64,000 nucleotides of DNA, taken from assembly GCA_947499005.1 (NCBI GenBank), contig CANMML010000013.1:1-64000 (forward strand), in the 5' to 3' direction. A program made the translations under genes and the position numbers. Positions 9,239 to 18,099 of this stretch are shown in pieces. The DNA is from an uncultured Aquimarina sp. Lineage in GTDB: Bacteria > Bacteroidota > Bacteroidia > Flavobacteriales > Flavobacteriaceae. The notes under the pieces were generated by a model. That model made no database searches. It saw only the letters and a program-made list of their open reading frames with translations, and was not told where the DNA came from. Each line of letters opens with the position of its first letter. The stretch's first letter is position 1.

Positions 9239-10336
9239 TTATAGGCCTTCTAACAACTCAAAAGCCAATTCATCAAAGATGGTTTTTTCTTTTCTTTTAG
9301 CAAGTGAACAATTTGCTAAAATTATAATTCCTTTTTCTCCTTTTTTATCAATCATCATACAAGATTGATACCCTCCAGAACTTCCATTTTGAAATAATAT
9401 TGGCTTTCCATCAACTAAATAATAAAACCACCCAAGCCCAATAGCTATTTGTTCTTCATTTTGATATGTAATTTGATGAGTAAGATTAGTACTTGATGAA
9501 GGGTTTTGAAATTGAGCACGCACAAATTTCTCTAAATCTGTAGCAGAAGAAAGCATCCCTCCTGCTGCAGTGAATATATTAAAATCCCAATTTGGTGTTG
9601 GATTCCCTTTTGCGCTTAACCCCTGGACTAATTTATCTTTCACTTTACTTCTTTTAGTAGAAGTACTCGTCATCGAAAGAGGGGTTAAAATTCTAGACAT
9701 TAACAAGTCTTCAAATGGCTTTTGTTCTATTTTACATAAGGTAATCCCTAATAATGTTGAACCAAAATGAGAATACCATGAAATTGTACCAGGATTATAT
9801 TCAAATCTCATTTTCTTATACAAATAGTCATAAAAAGCTGTTTGGTCGTATGTTCTAAAAGGGTTTAACTGATTTGCTTTACTGATCTTTAAATTAGAAG
9901 GTAGTGCAGGCAGCCCTGAAGTATGATTTGCTAAACTTAAAAATGAAATGGCTTCATGATTCGCAAATGGTCTTTTATAATATTTATTGATTGGGTCTTC
10001 TAGACGCTGTATTTTTCGTTCTACAATCATTTGAGCCAAAAGGTTTGCTGTAAATACTTTTGTTAATGAGCCTATTTCGTATACTGTATTCTTATTAGAA
10101 ATTGTTTTCAACGAATTATCTTCTTTATAAACTCCATAAAACACAGTAGTATCTTTTTTTACTAAAGCAATGGAAATATTAGAATGATCTGGCACTTCTT
10201 TTAAATGTTGAAATATTGAATTACTCTGCGCTTCATTCATCCCATTTATCAATACAAGTTTGTTGACTGTAGCTATTTTTTTTTGTGCAGAAATGACTGT
10301 CGAAACACAGATTAGCATCCATACTATTTTTTTCAT
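9239..10336 (-). CDS. Serine hydrolase, class C beta-lactamase/PBP4* family
   Basis: A 365-residue exported protein with a signal peptide ending near residue 17 (VISAQ). The beta-lactamase fold motifs are Ser90-Leu-Thr-Lys93 (active-site SxxK) and Tyr188-Ser-His190 at the Y-x-N position. A Gly-rich segment near the C-terminus (QNGSSGGYQS) stands where the family has its third motif. His in place of Asn in the second motif is found in some esterases of this family, so peptidase or esterase activity is more likely than antibiotic resistance. It leads the operon with the DUF255 and MscS genes. The upstream region to 10536 should contain the promoter. Confidence 0.82.
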   Translation of the reverse strand: MKKIVWMLICVSTVISAQKKIATVNKLVLINGMNEAQSNSIFQHLKEVPDHSNISIALVKKDTTVFYGVYKEDNSLKTISNKNTVYEIGSLTKVFTANLLAQMIVERKIQRLEDPINKYYKRPFANHEAISFLSLANHTSGLPALPSNLKISKANQLNPFRTYDQTAFYDYLYKKMRFEYNPGTISWYSHFGSTLLGITLCKIEQKPFEDLLMSRILTPLSMTSTSTKRSKVKDKLVQGLSAKGNPTPNWDFNIFTAAGGMLSSATDLEKFVRAQFQNPSSSTNLTHQITYQNEEQIAIGLGWFYYLVDGKPILFQNGSSGGYQSCMMIDKKGEKGIIILANCSLAKRKEKTIFDELAFELLEGL

Positions 10337-10536
10337 AAAGTTTTTTAAATTTTAAGGGGATGATTTTTATGATTATCAAAACGAATGAACATCAATTCAC
10401 ACTTAATAAGATTAATTGTTAATCGGTTCAAGGTCTATTTCAACATAAAAACATTCCCTTTTAGATACGCCTTACATAAAGATACGAATGTTGTTAAAAC
10501 GCTTATTTTATGATTTGAAAAAGTAATTAACAAAAA

Positions 10537-10558
10537 ACGCACGGCTCTCGCCGTGCGT
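10537..10558 (-). terminator. Terminator of the dodecin gene
   Basis: The GC-rich stem ACGCACGGC / GCCGTGCGT with loop TCTC is followed on the minus strand by a T-run (AAAAAA at 10532-10537 on the plus strand). It ends the dodecin transcript before the serine hydrolase operon. Confidence 0.88.
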
Positions 10559-10591
10559 AAAAATGAAAAAAACAAATTACTACTTACTAGT

Positions 10592-10795
10592 TTATAATAC
10601 TTCGAAAGTGATTTTAACGTTTACACGAAATTCAGATACCTCACCTTCATCGTTTACTTGAGCGCTTTGCTCATTTACGTAAACTGATTTTATATTCTTT
10701 ATTGATTTTGAAGCATGCTTTACTGCCTTTTTGGTAGCATCTTCCCAACTCTTAGAAGAATTTGCTAGTACTTCAATTACTTTTAAAACTGCCAT
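10592..10795 (-). CDS. Dodecin, flavin-binding storage protein
   Basis: A 67-residue protein, the standard dodecin length. It starts with MAVLKVIEVLANSSKSWEDA, has the single helix that follows, and ends with the paired strands FRVNVKITFEVL. Dodecins assemble into hollow dodecamers that store or buffer riboflavin, FMN or FAD in the cytosol. The Trp at position 17 is the expected flavin-stacking residue. It is a monocistronic gene, with its own terminator on one side and an AT-rich leader of about 200 nt on the other. Confidence 0.93.
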   Translation of the reverse strand: MAVLKVIEVLANSSKSWEDATKKAVKHASKSIKNIKSVYVNEQSAQVNDEGEVSEFRVNVKITFEVL

Positions 10796-11002
10796 TTTGA
10801 TTAATGTTTAAATTATTAAGCCCGAAATCGTTGTAGTAAATTTATCAAAAAAAAGCAGTTAACCAAAATAAAAATGCAAAAAACTGAATTTCAGTTAATT
10901 AAAAATGAAATTCAGTTTTAAGAAAAGTTTTAATATTTACTATTAAAAAAAGGATATTACTTGTAAACAACAGTACTGAGGGTTGAATATATGCTATTTT
11001 AA

Positions 11003-11914
11003 TTAGCCGTTTATGGCTTCGACAAGAGATACTTTTCCTGGTAACATTTCCTTTAACATGTTCTCGATACCATTTTTCAATGTAATTGTTGAAGATGGGC
11101 ATCCACTACAAGCTCCTTGCAATAACACCTCTACTTTTTGTGTATCGGCTTCATAAGATATAAACTGAATGTTTCCTCCATCACTTGCTACAGCTGGTTT
11201 TACATATTCGTCTATAATTCCTATTATAAGTTGTGAAGTTTCGTCTAAGCTAGCGGTATCAATTGTAGTCGCTTCTTTATTATCACTTGTTGATTGCTCT
11301 TTTGCGAAATTTTCATCTAATATAGGTTTCGCTTCCTCCAAGTATACTCGAACAAATTCTCTAATTTCCAGTGTAATATCGTCCCATTCTATATAATCGA
11401 ATTTAGTAATCGAAATATAATTGTCATCCAAGAACACTTCTTTTACAAATGGAAATTTAAATAGCTCCTTCACCAATGGGGCACTTTGAGCTTCATCTAT
11501 ATTTTTAAATTCAACAGATTGAAGTACTAATTTTTTATTAGCTACAAATTTTAATACTCCTGGGTTTGGGGTGCTTTCTGCATATACAGTTGCAGGAACT
11601 TTCTTCACCTCGTTTTCATTAACCTCAATTACTGGTGCTCCAGAATTCAAATAAGCTTCGATTTCAGAAGCTACTTCATCTTGTACATCTTTCCATTCTA
11701 CAATATCATATTTATTAATCGCAACAAAATTTTGAGCAATAAATACTTGTTTTACAAATGGCAAATGAAATAACTGCTGCGCTAAAGGAGAAATCTTGGC
11801 TTCTTCGATATTTTCGAACTCGTAGCTAATATGCTGAGTAATGAATTGATTCGCTTCAAACTTAACAATACTATCATGTGAAGTCGAAACAGGTTTTATA
11901 TTGAATGTGCTCAT
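11003..11914 (-). CDS. Nfu/NifU-type iron-sulfur cluster scaffold
   Basis: A 303-residue protein from the ATG at 11912-11914; a longer reading from a TTG at 11935 adds seven unlikely residues. Two tandem Nfu N-terminal domains are visible (about 1-90 and 105-195), each with the pattern ...SPLAQQLFHLPFVKQVFIAQNFVAI. A C-terminal NifU domain (about 225-303) carries CxxC in GACSGCPSS, the [4Fe-4S] ligand pair. Such proteins accept clusters from the SUF machinery and pass them to client enzymes in the cytosol. The duplicated N-domain is common in flavobacteria. It is a single gene, preceded by a terminator of the next gene upstream. Confidence 0.9.
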   Translation of the reverse strand: MSTFNIKPVSTSHDSIVKFEANQFITQHISYEFENIEEAKISPLAQQLFHLPFVKQVFIAQNFVAINKYDIVEWKDVQDEVASEIEAYLNSGAPVIEVNENEVKKVPATVYAESTPNPGVLKFVANKKLVLQSVEFKNIDEAQSAPLVKELFKFPFVKEVFLDDNYISITKFDYIEWDDITLEIREFVRVYLEEAKPILDENFAKEQSTSDNKEATTIDTASLDETSQLIIGIIDEYVKPAVASDGGNIQFISYEADTQKVEVLLQGACSGCPSSTITLKNGIENMLKEMLPGKVSLVEAING

Positions 11915-11995
11915 AGGTGAAAAATTGAAACGCAAAGTTAATTTAGGAAATGCAAAGGCTAGCTATATTAAGAAAGATTTATAGAGAAAAAATCA

Positions 11996-12025
11996 AAAAG
12001 GCTACCATAGAATAGGTAGCCTTTT
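11996..12025 (-). terminator. Terminator of the small secreted protein gene
   Basis: Stem AAAAGGCTACC / GGTAGCCTTTT with an 8-nt loop, 50 nt past the stop codon of the 82-residue gene at 12075. The A-run on its left gives a T-run on the minus strand. Confidence 0.82.
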
Positions 12026-12074
12026 CAATAACTAAACAAAACAATTACTAAAACTCAATGAAATAAAACTATTA

Positions 12075-12323
12075 TTACACTAAAACTTCTAATTTGTATA
12101 TAAACGGCGTTTTTTCATATAACCAATCCATGGTATAATAATATTCAAACGCCACTTCACTTTCTTCTTTGAAGGATTCTTTCTTTTTTTCCTCCGATTC
12201 GACTACAAGTAAAACTTTATTATTTTCTAAAACATTTAATGTTTCAATCACATCCACCGTAGCGTTATTTGCGTAGGTAGCCCATCCGATAAAAGCGAAA
12301 AGCGCAACAAATACTTTTTTCAT
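12075..12323 (-). CDS. Small exported protein, unknown function
   Basis: An 82-residue protein with a clear signal peptide (MKKVFVALFAFIGWATYANN). The mature part of about 60 residues is acidic, with a Glu/Lys-rich stretch (EEKKKESFKEESE) and an aromatic C-terminal half (FEYYYTMDWLYEKTPFIY). I do not recognise a family. It has its own leader and terminator, which supports a real, monocistronic gene. Size and layout resemble the other small secreted protein at 30767, but the two share no obvious sequence. Confidence 0.65.
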   Translation of the reverse strand: MKKVFVALFAFIGWATYANNATVDVIETLNVLENNKVLLVVESEEKKKESFKEESEVAFEYYYTMDWLYEKTPFIYKLEVLV

Positions 12324-12409
12324 AGATTACTTAGATTTGGGTTAAAAAGGGGCGTAATCTTCTCGACTACACTGCAATATAACTAAAAAAAACGTATTTA
12401 AACGAAACT

Positions 12410-13216
12410 TCACAGATTAGTTTCATCGATATTATCGACTAAAAGCGAATTAAATTCGATAAAGTGCTCATTTTCAATTTTTGACAATATTTTTATGTCA
12501 CCATTTCCGAAAAAATAAATTTCACCTTCTTTATTGTCATTTTGATAATTTAAACGCTTTTCACTGAGAATCTTCTTAGTTTGTCTTGCTACAGGTTTTC
12601 CAGAATCTATGATACTTATTTCTTTTGGCAAGAGCTCTTTTAGTAACGTTTTTAGATATGGGTAGTGCGTACATCCTAAGACTAGGTAATCGATTTTTTC
12701 TTTAATAAGTGGTTGCACGTATGAAGCAAGTATTTTTTTTAGAGAAGCACTCCCAAAATCACCTCGTTCAATATGCTCTACAAGACCTTTTCCTATAACC
12801 TCATGAATTTTAACATGTGATGCATGAGTGAGCATCGTTTTGTGGAATAAGGGGCTAGAAAGTGTCCCTTGCGTCGCTAGCACTCCTATATTAAGTGTTT
12901 TCGAATGCAATGCTGCGGGTTTTATGGCGGGTTCTATACCAATAAAAGGAATCTGATAATTTGCTCTTAAATATGAGATCGCATTCGTTGTAGCCGTATT
13001 GCAGGCTACAACTATCAATTTGCAATTGCGAGCGAGTAACCAATCAACATTTTTACAGCAAAGTGCAATAATTTCTTCTTTAGACTTGGGGCCATAAGGA
13101 GCATTAGCACTATCGGCATAATAAATGAAGTTTTCATTAGGCATCTCTACAATAAGCTCCTTGAGGATGGTAGTCCCTCCTATTCCTGAATCAAATACAC
13201 CTATAGGTTGCTTCAT
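12410..13216 (-). CDS. murI: Glutamate racemase
   Basis: A 268-residue enzyme of the Asp/Glu racemase family that makes D-glutamate for peptidoglycan in the cytosol. All signature parts are visible: GVFDSGIGG with Asp9-Ser10, the first catalytic Cys72 in VVACNTATT, and the second Cys182 in VLGCTHYPYL, plus YADSANAPYG near the start. Length is standard. It is the last gene of the envelope block and is separated from the ompH genes by a hairpin at 13232-13259, so it may have its own promoter or depend on read-through. Confidence 0.96.
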   Translation of the reverse strand: MKQPIGVFDSGIGGTTILKELIVEMPNENFIYYADSANAPYGPKSKEEIIALCCKNVDWLLARNCKLIVVACNTATTNAISYLRANYQIPFIGIEPAIKPAALHSKTLNIGVLATQGTLSSPLFHKTMLTHASHVKIHEVIGKGLVEHIERGDFGSASLKKILASYVQPLIKEKIDYLVLGCTHYPYLKTLLKELLPKEISIIDSGKPVARQTKKILSEKRLNYQNDNKEGEIYFFGNGDIKILSKIENEHFIEFNSLLVDNIDETNL

Positions 13217-13231
13217 ATTACGAAAATAAAA

Positions 13232-13259
13232 AAAGCTGCTTCAGTTACGAAACAGCTTT
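13232..13259 (-). terminator. Terminator after ompH
   Basis: Stem AAAGCTG / CAGCTTT, extended with two further A-T pairs across a bulge, directly followed on the minus strand by a T-rich run. It lies between the end of the ompH gene and the murI start. Confidence 0.7.
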
Positions 13260-13286
13260 AGAAATTCTTTTATTTAAGAAAAGATC

Positions 13287-13799
13287 TTATTGGATCCCTA
13301 ATTTTGATTTTACATCATTCATTAAGTCATAACCATCTGCCATGATTACACCCGAACCTGTTTGAGAGTCTAATACATATTGAAAACCTTTAGCTCTTGC
13401 TACATCTTGAACAGCTTGACGTGCTTTTTCAATTACTGGTTTTAATAAATCGATCTCTTTCTTTTGTAATTCTTTTACTGCATTATTACGGTATTCAGAA
13501 ATTGTCTTTTCTGTACCTTGAACTTCAATAGCTCTTTTCTCGTTTTCTTCTTGAGTTTTTGTTGCCGCTTCTGCATTATAACGCTCCATTGTCTTTTGCA
13601 ACTCAGTCATCATATTCTTAAATTCGGCATCATAAGTCTTTTGTAATCTTTCTAGCTCACCCATAGCACTCTTATAACCAGGCATTTGGTTAATCAACTC
13701 TTGTGACGCTATATGTGCTACTTTACTTTGAGCTTGAACTGTTGACGAAATTCCTAAAAATAAAGCTGCTGCAATAAGTAATGATTTAATGTGTTTCAT
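13287..13799 (-). CDS. OmpH/Skp-family periplasmic chaperone (first copy)
   Basis: A 170-residue protein with a signal peptide cut after AQA (about residue 24). The mature part fits Skp/OmpH: a short beta start (KVAHIASQELINQMPGYKSA), long coiled-coil arms of about 45-110, and the return strand RAKGFQYVLDS. Skp trimers hold unfolded outer-membrane proteins on their way to the BamA complex. It is a canonical-length copy lying just downstream of a longer paralogue and of bamA, the expected functional neighbourhood. Confidence 0.92.
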   Translation of the reverse strand: MKHIKSLLIAAALFLGISSTVQAQSKVAHIASQELINQMPGYKSAMGELERLQKTYDAEFKNMMTELQKTMERYNAEAATKTQEENEKRAIEVQGTEKTISEYRNNAVKELQKKEIDLLKPVIEKARQAVQDVARAKGFQYVLDSQTGSGVIMADGYDLMNDVKSKLGIQ

Positions 13800-13835
13800 T
13801 ATCGGTATTTATTTAATTCAATTTTAATTTATTCT

Positions 13836-14624
13836 CTACTTTTTATTCTTCAATGCTTCTAACGAATCCTTTTTACGCTTTCGAATCTCTAATAATTCTT
13901 TACGTCTTGCTTCATATTCAGCAATTTTCTTCTGGCGCAAATCTTCACGCTCGTTTCTCTTCTTTTCTATTAAAGCTTCTCTTTCCGCTTTTTTAGCGTC
14001 TATAACTTTTTGTCTTTCTTGTAACTCTCTATCCTGAGCAACCGTATTTTTTTCTTCTCTCTCTATACGAGATTTCTCTGCTTTAGAAGAAACTTGTTTA
14101 CGTTTTGAAGCTCTTGTAATATTTCTTAGTACTAAATCACTAATATCATATCGATCTGCCGTAAATAGCATCGCTTCGTCTGATGATTTATCAAATACAA
14201 AATCAAATTTTTTCAATTTAGCAATCTCTTGGATCGCATTGAAAACCTGATCCTGTACTGGCTGTATCAAAGTCTGCTTATATCTTATCAAATCTCCACC
14301 TGGTCCAAAACGATTGTGCTGATAATCTAAAATTTCTTTTTCTTTATAATAGATATCTTCTTCTCTTTCTTCTATCAACTCTTTAGTCAATAACACCTTT
14401 TCATTTGCTAGAGCTGTCTTTTCATCTTCAATTTCACTAAGTTTTAACTCAACTTCTTGACGCCATTTTTCAACTCTTTTATCAAGCTCTACACTCGCTT
14501 CTGCATATTCTGGAACATTTTCTAAGATATAATCCATATCGATATATCCTACTCTTGCTCCTTTTTGTGCGGTACTTACTAAGCCCCAAAGTAACGCTAC
14601 ACTAATTAAGATTTTTGTTCGCAT
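13836..14624 (-). CDS. OmpH/Skp-family protein with long charged C-terminal tail
   Basis: A 262-residue protein from ATG at 14622-14624. A longer reading back to 14795 is not used: it overlaps the end of bamA and would place the signal peptide internally. The signal peptide ends in STAQ. Residues about 22-175 match OmpH/Skp (VGYIDMDYILENVPEYAEA ... KKFDFVFDKSSDEA). The last 85 residues are an unusual Lys/Arg/Glu-rich helix, rich in RxxRE patterns, absent from the shorter copy 36 nt downstream. It likely helps outer-membrane protein assembly; the tail may bind lipid, wall or partner proteins, which is inference. It follows bamA by 40 nt. Confidence 0.88.
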   Translation of the reverse strand: MRTKILISVALLWGLVSTAQKGARVGYIDMDYILENVPEYAEASVELDKRVEKWRQEVELKLSEIEDEKTALANEKVLLTKELIEEREEDIYYKEKEILDYQHNRFGPGGDLIRYKQTLIQPVQDQVFNAIQEIAKLKKFDFVFDKSSDEAMLFTADRYDISDLVLRNITRASKRKQVSSKAEKSRIEREEKNTVAQDRELQERQKVIDAKKAEREALIEKKRNEREDLRQKKIAEYEARRKELLEIRKRKKDSLEALKNKK

Positions 14625-14664
14625 CTTATTTCTCTTTATTATATTGAAATAATCGTGCCACAAT

Positions 14665-17286
14665 TTAAAATTGCTGCCCGAGTATGAAATGTGTTTGCCA
14701 TCCACTTTTCTCCGTTTGCCCAGGAACAGGATCAAATCCATGCCCAAAATCGATCCCCAATAGACCAAATGCAGGCATAAATATACGAATTCCAACTCCA
14801 GCTGAACGGTTTAATTGAAACGGATTAAATTGCTTAAAATTGTCATAAGCTGCTCCTCCTTCTACAAATCCTACTCCATAAATCGTTGCTGCAGGTTTCA
14901 AACTAATTGGATAACGCAATTCTAAGGAATATTTATTAAATATCGTAGAACCTTCGTTAGCATCTAAATTTGCTTCATTAATATCTCTTGCCAACGATAA
15001 TACACTAGCATCTGGATACCCTCTTAAAGCTATATTTTCAATAGAAGCTAAACCTACATTTCCTCCTAATCCACTACCTCCTAATCTAAATCTTTCAAAA
15101 GGGATTAAACCTCTATCTTGATTGTAAGCTCCTAAGAAACCAAAACTAAATGATGATTTAATAACAAATTTCTTAGGTAATTGAGTATACCAATCTCCAG
15201 AAAATTTAATTTTATAATATTCTAAAAACTTGAATCTTTCTTGATCTATTTCCGAAATTCTATTGTCTGGATCAACTCCTGAAAGAAAGATACTTTCTCT
15301 TTCCTCACTTAGAGCTTCCCAATCAGTATCATCAAATAAGGAATATGGTAATGATGTTTTAAAAGTCATTGATAAACGAGATCCACCAATAGGGAATATT
15401 GGACTGATAGTCGTATTATCTCTTGTTAAACCAAAAGTATACGTGAAGTCATTTGCATTACCATTTGGAAACGTAAATAACGATGATTGAAAGTTTTTTA
15501 AATTATAATGACGTGCTGTTAAGGTATGTGATACTGTAAAATAATCATCTGGCCAATCTAATCGTTTTGCGACACCTACACTTCCACCTGTTAGTAAGAA
15601 ACTTTGATCAGTATCTACATCTACACGACCCGCACCAGAAAAGTTTGTTCTAAACTGCTTTGTATGAGAAAATGAAACAGAAAGAGAGAACGGCTTCTTC
15701 CCTCCCAACCATGGTTCTGTAAAAGAAATACTATAAGTTCTAAAAGACTGACTGGCTTGCGCTCTTAAAGAAAGACTTTGTCCGTCTCCAGATGGTAATG
15801 GTCTATACGAATCTCCATTAAATATGTTTGCAATCGAAAAATTGTTAAATCGTAACCCTAAAGTTCCAATAAATCCAGTTCCTCCAAAACCTCCTTGTAA
15901 TTCGAACTGACTAGAACCTTTTTCTACCACTGAATATTCTACGTCTAATGTACCTGCATTAGGATCTACATTTTTAATATTTGGACTTAATTGTTCGGTA
16001 TCGAAAAACTGTGTTTGCCCTAATTCACGTAACGTACGAATAATTTTCTGCTTGCTATATACCTCTCCTGGTCTTGTACGTATGTTACGAAATAAAACAT
16101 GATCATTAGTACGATCATTTCCAGTAACAGTAATATTATTAAAATGTGCTAGCTTCCCTTCAACAATTCTAATTTCAAAATCAATGGTATCATTTTGAAC
16201 GTTTGTTTCAACAGGTTGAATTCTAGAGAAAAAATATCCATTATTAGCATATAAGTTGGTAATATCATCAGCGTCTGGATCACCATTGTCTGCAACTCGT
16301 TTCTTTAAAAGAACCCCGTTATATACGTCTCCTTTTTTCAAAACTAACTTACGAGCAAGTGCATGGTCATTAAAAACACTATTTCCTATAAAATTAATAT
16401 CACCAAAATAATAACGTCTTCCCTCTTCAACTTTTAATTGCAAGGCTATATTTTTATCTCCTTTATATATAGTATCACTTAAGATACGAGCATCACGATA
16501 TCCTTTCTCTTTGTATTTTTCAATAATCTTTTCTTTTCCCTCTTTGTAATCGTCAGCAATATATTTTGAGCGTTTCCAAATACGAAAGAAATTTTTGCGT
16601 TTCGTCTTTTTTAAGTATTTACGGATAGAAGCATTTGAAATTTTATCATTACCAATAATGGAAATACTGTCAATTTTCACACGCTGTCCTTTGTCTACAC
16701 GAACTAACATGTTTACTTTATTGGTATCTGTAGAATCCTTTGCATCTGTTACATTTACCAATACCTTAGTATTTAAAAAACCACTCTTACGATACTTATC
16801 TCTAATATAGTTTTTAGTAGTAGTAATTAAGTTTTCTGTAATCTTAGTACCTGCAGTAAGATCATTATCCTCGATAAATTCTTTACTTTTTCCTTTTTTA
16901 ACACCTTCAATTCTAATATCTTTCAATACAGGAACCTGTTGTACTTCTAATTCTAGATGTGCAACATTATCGTCTTCTATACGAACTAAGTAAAGGTTTA
17001 CATCACTAAACAACTCTAAATCCCATAATTTCTTTATTGCCTTGCTGATATCATCACCAGGCAAGTATACGACTTGACCTTCTCTAAGCCCTGTGTAAGA
17101 AACTATCGTCTTTTTATTGTAAGTAGTTTGTCCTTTAACTTCAATACTTCCAATAACATATCTTTTGCTATCTCCTAAACCAAGGTCTTGGGCAAAAGTA
17201 AAAGTGGATGTAAATAATAGTATGGAAACTAGTAGTGTAGTATATCTAAATCGGGCTATCTTGAAGTTGCTCGCTTGTTTTTCCAA
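14665..17286 (-). CDS. bamA: Outer-membrane protein assembly factor BamA
   Basis: An 873-residue Omp85 protein. A signal peptide (LLVSILLFTSTFTFAQ) is followed by five POTRA-like repeats (about 40-470; for example YVIGSIEVKGQTTYNKKTIVSYTGLREGQ and HFNNITVTGNDRTNDHVLFRNIRTRPGEVY). The C-terminal half is a beta-barrel with the lid-lock segment SVSFSHTK and the ending GWQTHFILGQQF, which terminates in an aromatic residue. It inserts beta-barrel proteins into the outer membrane. No ATG gives the signal peptide; the best start is TTG at 17284-17286, inside the last 41 nt of uppS, so translation may be coupled. The two ompH chaperones follow immediately. Confidence 0.95.
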   Translation of the reverse strand: MEKQASNFKIARFRYTTLLVSILLFTSTFTFAQDLGLGDSKRYVIGSIEVKGQTTYNKKTIVSYTGLREGQVVYLPGDDISKAIKKLWDLELFSDVNLYLVRIEDDNVAHLELEVQQVPVLKDIRIEGVKKGKSKEFIEDNDLTAGTKITENLITTTKNYIRDKYRKSGFLNTKVLVNVTDAKDSTDTNKVNMLVRVDKGQRVKIDSISIIGNDKISNASIRKYLKKTKRKNFFRIWKRSKYIADDYKEGKEKIIEKYKEKGYRDARILSDTIYKGDKNIALQLKVEEGRRYYFGDINFIGNSVFNDHALARKLVLKKGDVYNGVLLKKRVADNGDPDADDITNLYANNGYFFSRIQPVETNVQNDTIDFEIRIVEGKLAHFNNITVTGNDRTNDHVLFRNIRTRPGEVYSKQKIIRTLRELGQTQFFDTEQLSPNIKNVDPNAGTLDVEYSVVEKGSSQFELQGGFGGTGFIGTLGLRFNNFSIANIFNGDSYRPLPSGDGQSLSLRAQASQSFRTYSISFTEPWLGGKKPFSLSVSFSHTKQFRTNFSGAGRVDVDTDQSFLLTGGSVGVAKRLDWPDDYFTVSHTLTARHYNLKNFQSSLFTFPNGNANDFTYTFGLTRDNTTISPIFPIGGSRLSMTFKTSLPYSLFDDTDWEALSEERESIFLSGVDPDNRISEIDQERFKFLEYYKIKFSGDWYTQLPKKFVIKSSFSFGFLGAYNQDRGLIPFERFRLGGSGLGGNVGLASIENIALRGYPDASVLSLARDINEANLDANEGSTIFNKYSLELRYPISLKPAATIYGVGFVEGGAAYDNFKQFNPFQLNRSAGVGIRIFMPAFGLLGIDFGHGFDPVPGQTEKSGWQTHFILGQQF

Positions 17287-17995
17287 ATCGTCTTTCTCTT
17301 TGTTGATAATCTAAAAAGGCTTTATACAAATGCTCTGAGGTAAAATCTGGCCATAATACTGGCGTAAAATATAACTCGGCATATGCAATTTGCCATAGTA
17401 AAAAATTACTAATACGTTGTTCTCCACTTGTACGGATCAAAAGATCTACATCTGGCATATCATGCGTGTACAAATGCTCCTTAATAACGTCCTCTGTAAT
17501 TAAATGTGGCGAAATTAAATCTTTTTTTATTTTATCAGCTATCTGTTGGACACTTTTTACTAATTCTTCTCTTGCCCCATAACTTAAAGCCAAAGTCAAG
17601 GTCATGGTATCGTAATCTTTTGTCTGATCCATTACCGATTTTAACTCTTTATATGGCTTTTTAGGAAGTGATTCGATGTTTCCAATAGCATGAAGACGTA
17701 CCTTCTCTTTATGCAATTTTGGAAGTTCTCTTTTCAATGACTTTACTAACAAGGTCATCAAAGCCTCTATTTCGTATTTGGGTCTATTCCAATTTTCAGT
17801 TGAAAAAGCATATAAAGTCAAATACTTTACACCAACATCAACAGCTGCATCAACAATTTTAGTAACAGTAGATGATCCATTTTCATGACCAAATACTCTC
17901 ATAAAACCTTGTTTTTTAGCCCATCTCCCATTACCATCCATGATAATACCTACATGCTGTGGGATGTTTGCATTTAATTGCTCTTTCAAACTCAT
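17246..17995 (-). CDS. uppS: Isoprenyl (undecaprenyl) diphosphate synthase
   Basis: A 249-residue cis-prenyltransferase that makes the C55 lipid carrier for wall and glycan synthesis. From the ATG at 17993-17995 the signature HVGIIMDGNGRWA places Asp20 and Arg24 at the diphosphate site. LYAFSTENWNRP and the C-terminal RTSGEQRISNFLLWQIAYAELYF are also canonical. An upstream TTG would add five residues and is not needed. Its 3' end overlaps the bamA start by 41 nt, the common flavobacterial order. Confidence 0.96.
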   Translation of the reverse strand: MSLKEQLNANIPQHVGIIMDGNGRWAKKQGFMRVFGHENGSSTVTKIVDAAVDVGVKYLTLYAFSTENWNRPKYEIEALMTLLVKSLKRELPKLHKEKVRLHAIGNIESLPKKPYKELKSVMDQTKDYDTMTLTLALSYGAREELVKSVQQIADKIKKDLISPHLITEDVIKEHLYTHDMPDVDLLIRTSGEQRISNFLLWQIAYAELYFTPVLWPDFTSEHLYKAFLDYQQRERRFGKTSEQLQDSPI

Positions 17996-18099
17996 CGCTT
18001 CATCAATCAACTACCTCAACATTTCTATTGAGGTTTTTTATTAAAATTTATTTTCTTCTATTCACAAAATCTCTCTTGCAAACTACATTTCATTTTTTT

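Noticed and set aside
10899-11102. 67-codon frame next to the Nfu gene
   Set aside because: Overlaps the end of the Nfu-type gene in another frame and reads its CxxC region out of frame.
18014-18038. Hairpin CCTCAA/TTGAGG with T-run before uppS
   Set aside because: The T-run is on the plus strand only, where no gene ends; the stem is just 6 bp.
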